The notes under the pieces: model-generated | What the model was told of the DNA's origin: nothing | Databases searched by the model: none | The model's input: only the letters and a program-made list of their open reading frames with translations | Program-made: the position numbers and the translations under genes | Shown here: positions 51,998-63,368 of the stretch, piece by piece | Position numbering within the stretch: position 1 is the first letter of the stretch | Layout: the number at the start of each line of letters is the position of its first letter | Source of the DNA: Plumapathes pennacea | Lineage: Eukaryota; Cnidaria; Anthozoa; Antipatharia; Myriopathidae | Assembly (NCBI GenBank): GCA_964036295.1 | Contig: OZ038462.1 | Coordinates: 13,502,440-13,566,439 of the forward strand | Length of the DNA: 64,000 nucleotides | Direction of reading: 5' to 3'

Positions 51998-53370
51998 GGG
52001 TCGTTTATACGAGAAAAATAGGACGCGTCTTACATAAGACGCGAACTGACCCATTTATACGAGCGCGGCTTGTGTTGGATGTGAAGTGCTCGTATAAATG
52101 GTTCGCGTCCAGCAAGACCATCGTTTGTTTATGTGTTTCGTTTCAGGGTCTTTTGTCATGGCTAAAATGTCATCTAAAAAGCTACGGGATTTGTAAAGCA
52201 AGAAGTTCGTACAGACTAAAGTGCTATTTGCAAAACTTTCGTGCGATGTTGACTGCGTAACGACAATATAATAACAATGGCAAACTGCGAAGAAGAGGAG
52301 GTGAATGGAGAACGTTCCAGCTTTACATTGAACTTGACGTTTCCGATTTGTCGGTGACTTAGAGCAGAATTCCCGTCTGAGTTGTTTTGTATCGTATTAG
52401 TCTCTGCACCATCCGATTTCCTTGGCAAGAAGGACTATTTTGAGCATTTACAAATATTAGCCTGACATACCATAGCGTTGTGGCGATGCCTCATTTTGTC
52501 CGGTGTAAAGTATCTGGTGTCGATCAGCAGACAGTCTTGCATAATGTCAGGCCTTTTTGCAATCCATTGCCCTCTCTATCGTGGGTATCTATCGGAGATT
52601 CAGACCCAGACACGACCAATAAACTGTTCCACAAAACAGCTTTGTTGTCAGTCCGAAGAATTATGAAAGTACTCGAGTGATAGAGTTATTCAACTTTCTT
52701 CTGCCATGCATCTCGAAATGGTCTGCCTTCAAAGAGAATTTGTTCTCATTGTGGTCACTTTTGTCCTTTAACCTCTCAGTTAATTGCTTGTCACGCAAGT
52801 AAAAGACGATTCGGATTGGCAATATTAGTAAAAATTTCGGCTTGAATGAAACTGGCAGCTTTGCAAATCTGCGCACGCAGTAACTGGACAAACTTTGACA
52901 GGAGTCATCAAAGCTGCACTTGAATGGGTTGCACAGCTTCAGTAGAAATTGTTTAAACTTTCTGAATTCTGTGCTTAATAAAGTTCCTATCTTCTAAAAA
53001 TAGTTTCGATCTATTATCCTAAAACGATACCGTAACTGGGTGAAGGCGGATTTACGCATACGAAGGACGAAACGGATTTTAAAAATAGTTATAGTGTGCC
53101 GGGAGAAGACTGGGATGCAACAACAAACCCGACGCTTGCACAGTATGTGTTCCCAGCTAAAATGAGCCGCGAATGACTGTTGAACCCGTTTATACGAGCA
53201 TGTTCGAGTCTTATTTAAGACGCGTCTTGAATAAGAACAGCTCAAAACCCTGGTCTAGAATAAGACGCGGCTTGCGTAAGACACGAACAATCATTTATAC
53301 GGTCAGTTCACGTCTTATTTAAGGTGCGTCTTATTTTAGACGCGTCTTATTTCTCTCGTATAAACGGCCC
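51998..53370. mobile_element. 1.37-kb TIR element between LINE ORF1 and ORF2
   Basis: The left end GGGTCGTTTATACGAGAAAA is matched by the right end CTCGTATAAACGGCCC. Both ends carry inverted GACGCGTCTTA motifs, reiterated four to five times near the right end (53190-53355). The flanks are TTA and TTT, suggestive of a degenerate three-base duplication as in PIF/Harbinger, but this is not proved. No transposase is recognised inside. Confidence 0.75.
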
Positions 53371-53459
53371 TTTTGGACTCATATTGGACGACTGGATGAC
53401 TTGCAGAGAGGCAAAATAATAGGGAGTATTTTATTTTATTTATTTACCGATAAATTATC

Positions 53460-53925
53460 ATGGATAACTGCTCTACTTGCAAAAAGATAGTTAAGAATAA
53501 TTCTGGAGCGGTGGAATGTGACTTTTGTGTGAACTGGTTCCATCTAAAATGCACCACCTTGTCACTCAAAGAGTACAATTCTTTAACTGTTTCAGAGGAC
53601 TTATGGTTATGTCAGAATTGTCGTAATGCCATATTTCCTTTTAATAATCTTGACGAGTGCGATCTCAAGAAATTATCCTTTAACTCTATTAATACTAGTT
53701 GCATGTGTTTACAAAAGCTAACAATGGCTGATATGCTGGAACTACCTCAATTTGAAACAATTTCATTGCTCACCAATGTTCCTTTTCTCTCCAGCCTTGA
53801 TCCTGAAGCTAATCTACCCTCTCAAACCAACTCTAAATATTATACCATCCATGAATTTCATGACTCAAGAGAGATCCAGAACTCATTTTTGAATAGCTCC
53901 CTATCTGCCTTACATTGTAATGGAA
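53460..53925 (+). pseudogene. LINE ORF2 start with PHD-like finger, truncated
   Basis: ATG at 53460 encodes MDNCSTCKKIVKNNSGAVEC, DFCVNWFHLKC and LWLCQNC, the same finger as at 44241. The body aligns to that copy up to LSALHCN, after which a deletion joins a short tail. Confidence 0.85.
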
Positions 53926-54007
53926 CTCTATTGATGAGCAAACTAAATCTCTCACGAAAACCTCGTTTTTGACAAAAATTAAGAAAGATCTTATTCTCTC
54001 ATCTCTA

Positions 54008-54773
54008 TCTCTATATAATAATACGCTAAGCAACCGCTGACCGCGGCTCATGTGTGTGTGTGTGTGTGTGTGTGTAACAAATTGATAATTTCGATTGGTG
54101 ACGTAACAAATTAAACCGGTAATTAGATAATGCGTGGTTTCAATTTCTGACGCTCGCGTATGATTGTTAGTCATAATTACGATGTTGTCAATTCGAATTG
54201 AATCGCCGGCACAAGCAAGCCAGAAATCTTCTCGACCGCTGCCTTTCAACCAAGCCCACGGGACGCGATTACTGAAGGTGAGAGTTCCATTTGAGTTAAG
54301 AAGAAGAATTTCAGGTGTCTGGATGGCGGGGTGATGCTGCCGCATGTTTGAAAAACGGGAAGATTTTGATGTTGGACGATCGGTGGTTCGACGAGTCGAG
54401 TATGGTCGAGTGGTACATGCAACTACAGGGACGTATGTACTTTGACACGGTAGACTGTTTGAGATGCTCGAAATTGAATACAAAAAGGAGAAGAGAAAGA
54501 AAAGAATTTCGAAAAACGGGAATATTTTGATGTCGATCGATCGGCGATTCACCGAGTGGTACATGTACTACAGAGAGATTTTGATGTCGATCAATCGGTG
54601 GTTTGACGAGTCGAGTACGGTTGAGCCGGTAAAAGCACTACAAAAGTTTGTACTTGGACACTGTAAACTGCGTTCGAGATGCTCAAAATGGAATTCAAAA
54701 CGGAAAAAAAAGACAGAAAAAAATATTAGGAAAAAAGAAATCCGATCCCCGTATTTTACGGGGGTCCCGCTAG
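54008..54773 (+). mobile_element. Non-autonomous Helitron copy F, 766 bp
   Basis: Complete: TCTCTATATAATAATACGC after an A, hairpin CCCCGTATTTTACGGGG, GTCCCGCTAG before a T. It lies within the second LINE. Confidence 0.9.
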
Positions 54774-54980
54774 TATTAAATAAGCTTAGTTATTTTCCTT
54801 TCGATATCTACTTTGGTTTACTATTACTATTCCTGATATGAAATTTTCATTGAGTGATGTACAGCTAGATTAGCTATGTAGTTATTCTGGGTAGCGTTTA
54901 CCTTTCATATTAGTTATATCAAGATCAACTCCTAATGATGTACATGCCTAAGGTAATAATAAATTCTGTCTGTCTGTCTG

Positions 54981-55164
54981 ATCGAGTGGTACATGCACTA
55001 CAGGGACGTTTGTACTTTGACGCGGTAAACTGTGTTTGAGATGCTCGAAATTGAGTTCGAGATGCTCAAAATGGAATTCAAAAAGGAAAAAAAAAGACAG
55101 AAAAAACATTAGGAAAAAAGAAATTCGATCACCCGATCCCCGTATTTTACGGGAGTCCCGCTAG
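54981..55164 (+). mobile_element. Helitron 3' end fragment, copy G
   Basis: It starts at ATCGAGTGGTACATGCACTA directly after the LINE tail and ends CCGCTAG; it is probably the far side of copy E. It joins copy H with no intervening base. Confidence 0.8.
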
Positions 55165-55205
55165 TCTCTATATAATAATACGCTTAGCAACCGCTGACCG
55201 CGGCT

Positions 55206-55246
<41 letters not shown>

Positions 55247-55829
55247 CAAATTGATAATTTCGATTTGTGACGTAACAAATTAAACCGGTAATTAGATAAT
55301 GTCGTGGTTTGATTTCTGACGCAACATTAATGCTCGCGTACGATCGTTAGTCATAATTACCATACCATCAATTCGAACTGAATCACCGGGAAAGGCAAGC
55401 CAGAAATCTTCTCGACCGTAGCCTTTCAGAGGACGCGAATACTGAAGGTGAGAATTCCGTCTTAGTGTAGAAATAGAATTTCAGCTGTCAGGTGTCTGGA
55501 TAAGGGGCTGATGCTGCCGCATGTTCGAAAAACGGGAAGATTTTGATGTCGGACGATCGGTGGTTCGACGAGTCGAGTATGATTGAGTGGTACATGCGCT
55601 GCAGGGACGTTTGTACTTTGACGCGGTAAACTGCGTTTGAGATGCTCGAAATTGAATTCAAAAAGGAGAAAAGAAAGAAAAGAATTTCGAAAAACGGGGA
55701 GCTTTTGATGTCGATCGATCGGCAATTCACCGAGTGCTACAGTCGAGTGGTTATGTACTACAGAGAGATTTTGATGTTAGGGTTAGAAAAAAGGAATCCA
55801 ATCCCCGTATTTTACGGGGGTCCCGCTAG
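55165..55829 (+). mobile_element. Non-autonomous Helitron copy H, 665 bp
   Basis: Complete, from TCTCTATATAATAATACGC, immediately after the CTAG of copy G, to CTAG at 55826-55829. The GT tract is about 34 bp. Confidence 0.9.
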
Positions 55830-55870
55830 TCTCTATATAATAATACGCTAAGCAACCGCTGACCGGGGCT

Positions 55871-55907
<37 letters not shown>

Positions 55908-56378
55908 CAAATTGATAATTTCGATTGGTGACGCACAAATTAAACCGGTAATTAGATAATGTCGTGGTTTGAATTTCTGACTCAACATTAATGCTCGCGT
56001 ACGATTGTTAGTCATAATTGCTGTATCGTCAATTCGAATTGAATCGCCGGGTAAAGCAGGCCAGAAATCTTCTCGACCGCTGCCTTTCAACCAAGCCCAC
56101 GGGACGCGATTACTGAAGGTGAGAATTCCGTTTGAGTTTAGAAAGAGAATTTCAGAGTGTCAACTGACTGGATGGCGGGGTGATGCTGCCGCATGTTTGA
56201 AAAACGGTAAGATTTGGATGCCGGACGATCGGTGGTTCGACGAGTCGAGTACGGTCGAGTGATACATGCGCTACAGGAAAATTTGTATTTTGACGCGGTA
56301 AACAGTCGAATACGGTTGAAATTGAGTTCGAGATGCTCAAAATGGAATTCAAAAAGGAAAAAAAAGACAAAAAATATT
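55830..56378 (+). mobile_element. Non-autonomous Helitron copy I, 3' end missing
   Basis: It begins directly after copy H and runs to AAAAATATTTG, where it passes into the GT tract of another copy without terminal hairpin, so the junction looks recombinational. Confidence 0.8.
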
Positions 56379-59300
56379 TGTGTGTGTGTAACAAATTGAT
56401 AATTTCGATTTGTGACTTAACAAATTAAACCGGTAATTAGATAATGTCGTGGTTTGAATTTCTGACTCAACATTAATGCTCGCGTACGATCGTTAGTCAT
56501 AATTACCATACCATCAATTCGAACTGAATCGCCGGGACAAGCAAACCAGAAATCTTCTCGACCGTACCCTTTCAACCAAGCCCACGGGACGCGATTACTG
56601 AAAGTGAGAATCCCGTTTGAGTGTAGAAAAAGAATTTCAGCTGTCAGGTGTCTGGATGGCCGCATGTTTGAAAACCGGGGAGATTTTGATGTCGACCGAT
56701 CGGTGGTTCGACGAGTCGAGTACAGTCGAGTATTGGGCTCGTGCAAGTTGACGTCACAAACCACGTGATTTTTGTTTATCCGCCATTTTGGGGGTCAAAT
56801 TGTCGTCTTTCGGGAGTCGCGTTTTTGTCGAGCGTCAGCTACTCTGAAGCATTTTGAGGGCGCCAGGAGATAGACACATCGGAGATAATTGAGGGGCACA
56901 ATACTGTAGCAGTACCTACTCGTAATTTGGTGGCTGAAATCTCATTTAGTGACTCTGATCGTGAGCGATCGCCAGTTTCTTCTCCACGTCAGATTCCTGT
57001 TTCAGCGCCGTGAAATCAACATTTTAGGGCTTAATTTATTGTCTGACGATGCCAGAGCAATTCTATCTGGGGAGGAACATTGTAAAGGTAAAGGGAAGCA
57101 ACTGTAGCTCTGCATGGCTATTACGAGTTATTTCTCGGAATCTCTCTGTCAGTTTTGAAGGCCATGTTCCGAGTTTTGGGATACTGTCACGACAGTTTCG
57201 AAGTGCTGTCTCGCTTCAGGTGGGAAACTGTGCTGTTTTACATCAGAAGTAGTATCAATGGTATCGACACTTCTGTGTCATTTAAGAGTCGTTGGCGTAA
57301 ATTAAACTGTGTTGCCCCATTCATTGAGTCTTGGTCAAATGCTTTGTTTGCGCACGCTTGTCGTTCCGGCGATGATTCGCAGATGTGCAGCTGATGATGT
57401 GTCCTAACATGGCAAATGGATGTGTCCTAAAATGTCGAGCGTATCATTTTATTGCTTTGTATTAGGCCCTGAGTGGAGTATCCAGTCGGTTGGAGCACCA
57501 AGGGGAAAATCAGGACAGATAATAAATAATGATCAGAATGCGAAACAATCTTTTATAAATGAATTTGAGGAGGCTGCAGAACACCTGAAAGGTTGTTCAG
57601 TTTATACGACAAATCTTTACCAGGAGATGGTGCAGTTGCATCTGACTAATTCAATACATTTTCTGAATATCTGAAGCACATGTTGCTATGAGTTGCTTGA
57701 TCTTTAGTCCTTCTGTAACATTAATACTATTAGGTAATATTGGATCAAAATATAGTTGCATTTTTCTTACACTTCTATATTTTTACAATATTTACTCGTG
57801 AGAACTTTGTTTCATCTTACAAAAGCATTGCATAATATATAGTATCCTTCTGAAAAAATCAGTTTAGCTAAGGTCAAGTTTCACACTGCTATATTTCATT
57901 TGTTTGAGAGCTCTGTCCATGCAAGAAGTTTCATGTTGATATTAATATTCATGTTCAAAAAAACAATAGTTGTTAATAAGGCAATGCAGTTACCCAAGTT
58001 GTGTGCAGAGTAGAGCAAAATATAATCAACCCATCTGTGGACAAGCATACTTTGGTGCTGGGTGTTACCGTTCAACATTTTTATATTGTTGCTTTGGAAT
58101 TTGGCAAACCAGCTTAGTAAAATCAGTTTCCTTCAGCTTCAGAACATACTTAACCTATTCCTGTGCAGTCTTCTGCATTGATACTTTGCATTTCAATTCC
58201 TTTCTGTGCCAAATTGACTAGGATAATACAAATGCCACATTGTGAAAAAGGAATTCAATTAAACTGCAACAACACTGTTAAAATCTCAGTGAGACAAACA
58301 ACAGTGGTATGAGGGAGAGGATGGGGCCACTGAGCTCTTCTAAGAAGGAGCAATAAACCTTGCAAAAATGTAGCTGACTTCTTTATCAAAACAGTCCGAT
58401 ACTGTACAAAAGGATGCAAAAGACAGGTGCAACTAAAGTAAAAGTTTCCCTGAAACATTACAGCACTGGATTCAAAAAAATATTAGGGGCATAACATCAA
58501 ATATAAAATACCACAGAGGTTAATGATAGTAGTTTATACATACTTTCAAAAATGTCCAGGAATATTAACGCACTGATTTGGCTCAGATTGAAACGCTGCT
58601 CTCTTTACAAGTTACCCCAAATGTTCATGGCCTTCCGTGATTTAGCTGTACGCGGTGAGGGAACGAAGGTCCAAGAAGCGAGCTAAACCGACTCGAACTC
58701 CGGCAGAAAACTCCTACATCGATCCGATGGATAAATGTAGCACTTCACTAATGACCTCCGCAGTTCTGGACAGTCAAACAACTGGTGCAGTGTTTATATA
58801 GTATCAAGAATTATTCATTCAGAGTGTTCGCCACGATTCTGACACCAACACCACGGCCGGCGACAATTTTCGAAGCACTCTACTTTGAACAACAACACTT
58901 GAACAAAATGGACTGACACAGTTTAATTTAGAGCCAGCAACTCCGAAATAAACACACAGTGTACATATATCATAGATAGTGTGTTACTGGTGATACAAAG
59001 CAGCAGACTTGACAGCATTTTGCAAGTTCGTCACAGTGCATATATGAGTGCCAAACTGACAGAGAAATCCTGCGAATTAACTCGTATCAGCCATGCAGAG
59101 CTACAGTTGCTTCCCTTTACCTTTACAATGTTCCTCCCCAGACAGAATTGTTCTGGCATCGTCAGACAATAAATTAAGCCCTAAAATGTTGATTTCACGG
59201 CGCTGAAACAGGAATCTGACGTGGAGAAGAAACTGGCGATCGCTCACGATCAGAGTCACTAAATGAGATTTCGGCCACCAAATTACGAGTAGGTACTGCT

Positions 59301-59613
59301 ACAGTATTGTATCGCTTAATTATCTCCGATGTATCTCTATCCTGGATCGCTCAAATCGCTTCAGAGTAGCTGACGCTCGACAAAAACGCGCCTCCCGAAA
59401 AACGACAATTTGACCCCCAAAATGGCGGATAAACAAATTCACGTGATTTATGACGTCATTTGCACGAGCCCAATACATGCAATACAGAAATTTGTACTTT
59501 GACGCGGTAAACTGCGTTCGAGATGCTTGAAATGGAACTCAAAAGGAAAAAACAGACAAAAAATATTAGGTAAAAAGAAATCCGATCCCCGTACTTTACG
59601 GGGGTCCCGCTAG
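56379..59613 (+). mobile_element. Non-autonomous Helitron copy J, 5' end missing, carrying a TIR transposon
   Basis: It starts in a short GT tract, is interrupted at 56733-59473, resumes at TACATGCAATACAG and ends with hairpin CCCCGTACTTTACGGGG and CTAG at 59610-59613. Confidence 0.85.
56733..59473. mobile_element. 2741-bp transposon with about 420-bp inverted repeats, TA target
   Basis: It starts TTGGGCTCGTGCAAGTTGAC and ends TTTGCACGAGCCCAA, flanked by TA on both sides. The inverted repeats span about 56733-57155 and 59053-59473 and are diverged by roughly a tenth or more. Each terminus carries TGACGTCA and CACGTG. The interior (57156-59052) has only short frames, the longest intact one from ATG 57420 to 57674 (MCPKMSSVSFYCFVLGPEWS) with no recognised family. 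It is probably a non-autonomous DNA transposon; the superfamily is unassigned. Confidence 0.85.
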
Positions 59614-59656
59614 TTTCTAGTAATAATAATACGCTTAGCAACCGCTGACCGCGGCT

Positions 59657-59693
<37 letters not shown>

Positions 59694-59990
59694 CAAATTG
59701 ATATAATTTCGATTTGTGACGTAACAAATTATACCGGTAATTAGATAATGTGTGATTTGAATTTCTGACGCAACAAATGCTCGCCTACTCGTTAGTCATA
59801 ATTACTATATCGTCAATTCGAACTGAATCGATTTGAATGATTTCGTTTTTCCTAATATTTTTTCTGTCTTTCTTTTTTTCCTTTTTGAATTCCATATTGA
59901 GCATCTCGAACGCAGTTACAGTGTCCAAGTACAAACTTCTATAGTGCATTTACCACTCAACCGTACTCGACTCGTCGAACCACCGATGTG
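59614..59990. mobile_element. Helitron copy L: 5' part joined to an inverted 3' part
   Basis: It starts with a degenerate end (TTTCTAGTAATAATAATACGC), includes a GT tract and the usual 5' region to about 59832, then continues with the reverse complement of the 3' region (TTTTTGAATTCCATATTGAG and onward to CGTCGAACCACCGATG). It has no CTAG end. Confidence 0.8.
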
Positions 59991-60345
59991 TTTGGTTTCC
60001 GTTTTTGGCCTGTTTTCTTCCCAGAAGTATTTCGTGTCGCCACAGAAAGTTTCGTCAGGACTAAATATTTAGCGGCGACAGAGATATTTGCAATCCCCCA
60101 GCGGTATCCATCAAACATCTGTTTACGGCTATTCTCGAAGCTTCCGCGGTGAACTAAAGAACGCAAGCCAAAATCGTTCCCTGACATCCAGTTTATCAGT
60201 GCGTGTTCCACAAAGCCAAACGGTGTTGAGTTTGGATTAAATGCAGTTAACTTTTACACACAAGTACCGAGCAATTCACTGGCCACACTCGAGTTGTTTA
60301 ACGAAGTCAATTACGTCATTGCATATCATGTGATAATCTGAACCA
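59984..60345. repeat. Third copy of the repeat seen at 47011-48700
   Basis: It shares AAGTATTTCGTGTCGCCACA, TTTACGGCTATTCTC and ACTTTTACACACAAGTA, and the downstream GCAATTCACTGGCCAC, in the same orientation. Confidence 0.8.
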
Positions 60346-62235
60346 ATCACCGTTTGCAGATTCGTAACCCAGAAAACTAACATGACGAAAAAGACACGCC
60401 GTGTGATTTTAAGCTCGACGGGCCACGCCCGCGAGCAATAAAAATCGTTCCATTTTAAAGCTTGTGTCGTCACAAGTTATAACGATTCACCATTTTCAAC
60501 TGTCTCAATTTTGGTAAATACTTTCACAAAGTGAATGATAATGGTATATACGTAAACATCGTGCTTGTTGAAGCTGTAGCAATCAATAGAGAAACTAATA
60601 GTGTATAACTGTGTTCCTAGTAAAGCAGCCCAACGGTGAACCGTGAGTGTGAATCGAGCGGTGATACGTGTGTGCTGAACCGTAAAAACATACCTAAGAC
60701 TACGGCGGCAAACAACTCAAACCGCGGAAGAGTTTGAGATTCCACAATCTCGCGCGATGTCGCGAAACGATCTACTTTCGTTAATTTGCAAGCAAATGGC
60801 CAGCCCTCTGCTCTGCGGAAATAATTTCTTTTCCTATTTGAATTTCTGTTTTTCTTTGAATTTCGACGTCTGAGTATCGTAAAATAAACGATTAATCGAT
60901 TCGAAAGTGTTATCCTCAGTTTTTAATCGTTAAAACCGTTACATTTAATTATGACCGTAACATTTTCGATTTTACCGCGTCACAATCATATTGCTCAGCA
61001 CATACGATACGAGCACGTCATTCAATGAAATGTTCCAACTCTTTTTTATTAGGCAAACTTTGTTCGAATATATACAGAAGGTCACGAAAAACAACTATTT
61101 CAAGTTTGGCATTAATACTTAAAAGCCTCTAGAAGTTATGGATACTTTTAGTAAAATCGCCTAATTCAGACAATCCTGGCCAAAAGTATGTGGGACACTC
61201 TGCAAAAATACTATTTTTTCACCATCACTTATGTTCAACAACAAAAGCGGCTCCCCCTCCCCCTATAAAATGTTGCTTAAAGAGTGTGCACTTTGAGCAC
61301 ACTCAGTCAACATTGTATGGGGGGAGGGGGGCGGGAAGTGTGAGTGTCATCATTTTCAGATAAAAAGTTAAGTGTTCCATGACTTTTGGCCAGGATTGTA
61401 GATGACTACGAACAAGCGACGTGTTTGCAAACGCCGAGCCGTGTGTACGCGCGTGTTTAAATCGATCGGCGATGCAGTAACTTCTTGATGCTTTGTTTTT
61501 ATGTATAGTACAGCAGAAGACGCTGAAGCTATATGATCATTTCATTCTCAGAAATTGTAATATTTATGATTAATTGGTAAGAGGACTTCATGTCGTCCGA
61601 TGTCGGTCTGTAATCATACTCGTAATTACTGACCGAATCGGACTCCACTCAGTCCTATTACCATTATAAATTAACGGTAAATTAAGCAATCGTAGCGTGC
61701 GTAGTATCAGTGCCATATAATAAATACATCGTATCACACGCGACTTTCTGTAAAGCTTCGCGGATTGGACGCTTCGAGAGCTACAAAAATCGCGCGACCT
61801 TTTTGAAAAAGTGCCAATTTGAAATGGTTTCAAAGCGGCTAGAAATTCATCATTTTTCGTAACAAAATATTGCATCTAGAAACGAATTTACTCATTATTT
61901 CTCGTGTTAGGCAGGGCGCTTGACCTATATATTTTAGAGGTTTTCACCGGCCTAAAAAGGAAAAAATACGCGTCTAAACTATGACCACACGTTGAGCAAG
62001 GCATCTCTTTAATGCTATTCACAAAAACACAATACAGTGGCGCATTGTGTAGAAACTTGCCACATTTACAAAATTAAAACCTGTACAATTTGTTTAGGAA
62101 GTTCTGTTTTAACTTGGAAAATCTCCAAAAATAAATATACAATTCTTGACATAAAATGTGTATTACAGTTTCATAACCATTGTTCACATTTCTGGGGTCG
62201 GTCTAACGGCGTGACAATGTCTATGGTGACGTATT
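60346..62235. other. Non-coding stretch before the minus-strand gene
   Basis: No credible exon is seen on either strand. It holds AT-rich sequence and G-rich/C-rich patches near 61250-61340. It includes the 3' flank of the gene whose stop is at 62238. Confidence 0.5.
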
Positions 62236-63235
62236 TCACGCACACCACGTCATGTTGGGTTCCATGCCCCTGAGGGCCAGGAAGTTAGTAAGTTTGTGAT
62301 CAAAGTCGATGGGTCGATCCTCCGGTTCCCTGTAATTGGTCGTCATTTCTTTTCCAAGGTATCCAATTAGCTCACACTCTTCCTCGTACCTCAAGAGCTT
62401 CCTTTTGTACTTTTTCCTCACGTGTTCACTGCTTTTCGGGTTGTAGGCTGCAGAGGGGAAATGTTTGAGGTCAAATAAGCAAAAGTGTGATACCAACGCC
62501 TACACATGATAGATATGTTCATACAGTCGAAGCTCTCGTGGGCGACCACCTCGGGATCTCGAAAAAGTGGTCGAAATTAGAGCTGGTCGCTTACGAGATC
62601 GGTCGCAAGGAAAGCTTCAACTGTACTTGTGCAAAATGTCTTCCAAACCCATCACACAAAGTGGATGAATACCTGCATGTACCTGATTGCCGACAGTTTT
62701 GTTTCGACAGAGTGTAAGAGTCGCGAATTTACACAAGCTTTGTCTATCCCTCAAGTTCACTTCAACTTCCCTGGGTGCTTCACTCTGGTGCAAAATGGCT
62801 CAGACATAAGACACCACCTTTCTTCCTCCACTCCACTCCACCCCTTTTGTCATTGAAAATGTGCTCGATACAATTACTAAACATTTCCCTTATCTCTATG
62901 GACAGTGCAACATCTTGCAACAAACGAGCTTGTAAAAGTCGTAAAAGAATCTAGTGTCACAACTGTTTTTATACAACATTGCCTGTCACTCGATGCCTTT
63001 TCTCTTGTTTTTCTCACCTTTGAGATGATAAGCAACGTATAGCAACGCGGACTTCCTGGGATCCATGAAGGGGTACTTGGGTTTGAAGCAGCCGACTGCC
63101 GTGAGCGCCTTGGTGATCGCTGTAGACACTGTCTGTTCCATGAAACCTAACATGGGCAGGTTGGACACCAACAAGGCGTCCTTACGAGGTGGTAGCTTGT
63201 GCGGCAAGGTCAGGCCATGATACATTTCAGGCAGC
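62236..63235 (-). CDS. Last two coding exons of an unrecognised multi-exon gene
   Basis: Exon 1 is 63235-63018 (acceptor TTAACAG, donor GTGAGA). Exon 2 is 62447-62236 (acceptor CCTCTGCAG, stop TGA). They join in phase 1: HLKA then YNPKSSEHVRKKY. The visible protein reads LPEMYHGLTLPHKLPPRKDA, NLPMLGFMEQTVSTAITKAL, GCFKPKYPFMDPRKSALLYV, then a basic stretch KKYKRKLLRYEEECEL and IDFDHKLTNFLALRG, ending MTWCA. No family was recognised. Upstream exons lie beyond the window or right of 63235. The signal is consistent codons, clean splice sites and matching phase. Confidence 0.65.
62448..63017 (-). other. Intron of the minus-strand gene, with a dispersed repeat
   Basis: A non-coding GT-AG intron. 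It contains CAGTCGAAGCTCTCG near 62524 and GTGGTCGAAATTAGAGCTGG then TCGCTTACGAGA near 62567-62600, a pattern of self-complementary GGTCG/CGACC units. Confidence 0.65.
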
Positions 63236-63368
63236 CTGTTAACGGAAAAATAGATATCGTGGTTAACCCTTTCACTCCCCAGCTAATGTGTGTGTGCGTG
63301 TGTGTGTAACGCTCTTTCCCAGGCCTCCTCATTCCTAATATAGACAAATTGAACCGGTATTAAGATCT

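Larger units (their letters stand above)
51086..54980 (+). mobile_element. Second PHD-finger LINE with ORF1, internally deleted and nested
   Basis: It runs from the Helitron E junction to a TCTG repeat tail (54967-54980) after AATAATAAA. It keeps ORF1 (51250-51990) and the PHD start of ORF2 (53460). Most of the endonuclease and the RT are deleted. A TIR element (51998-53370) lies between the ORFs and a Helitron (54008-54773) lies near the 3' end. Its 3' tail differs from the first LINE (TCTG against GTT). Confidence 0.8.

Noticed and set aside
52216-52680. Transposase fragment inside the 51998-53370 TIR element
   Set aside because: Short frames in this part show no DDE motif or similarity I can defend.
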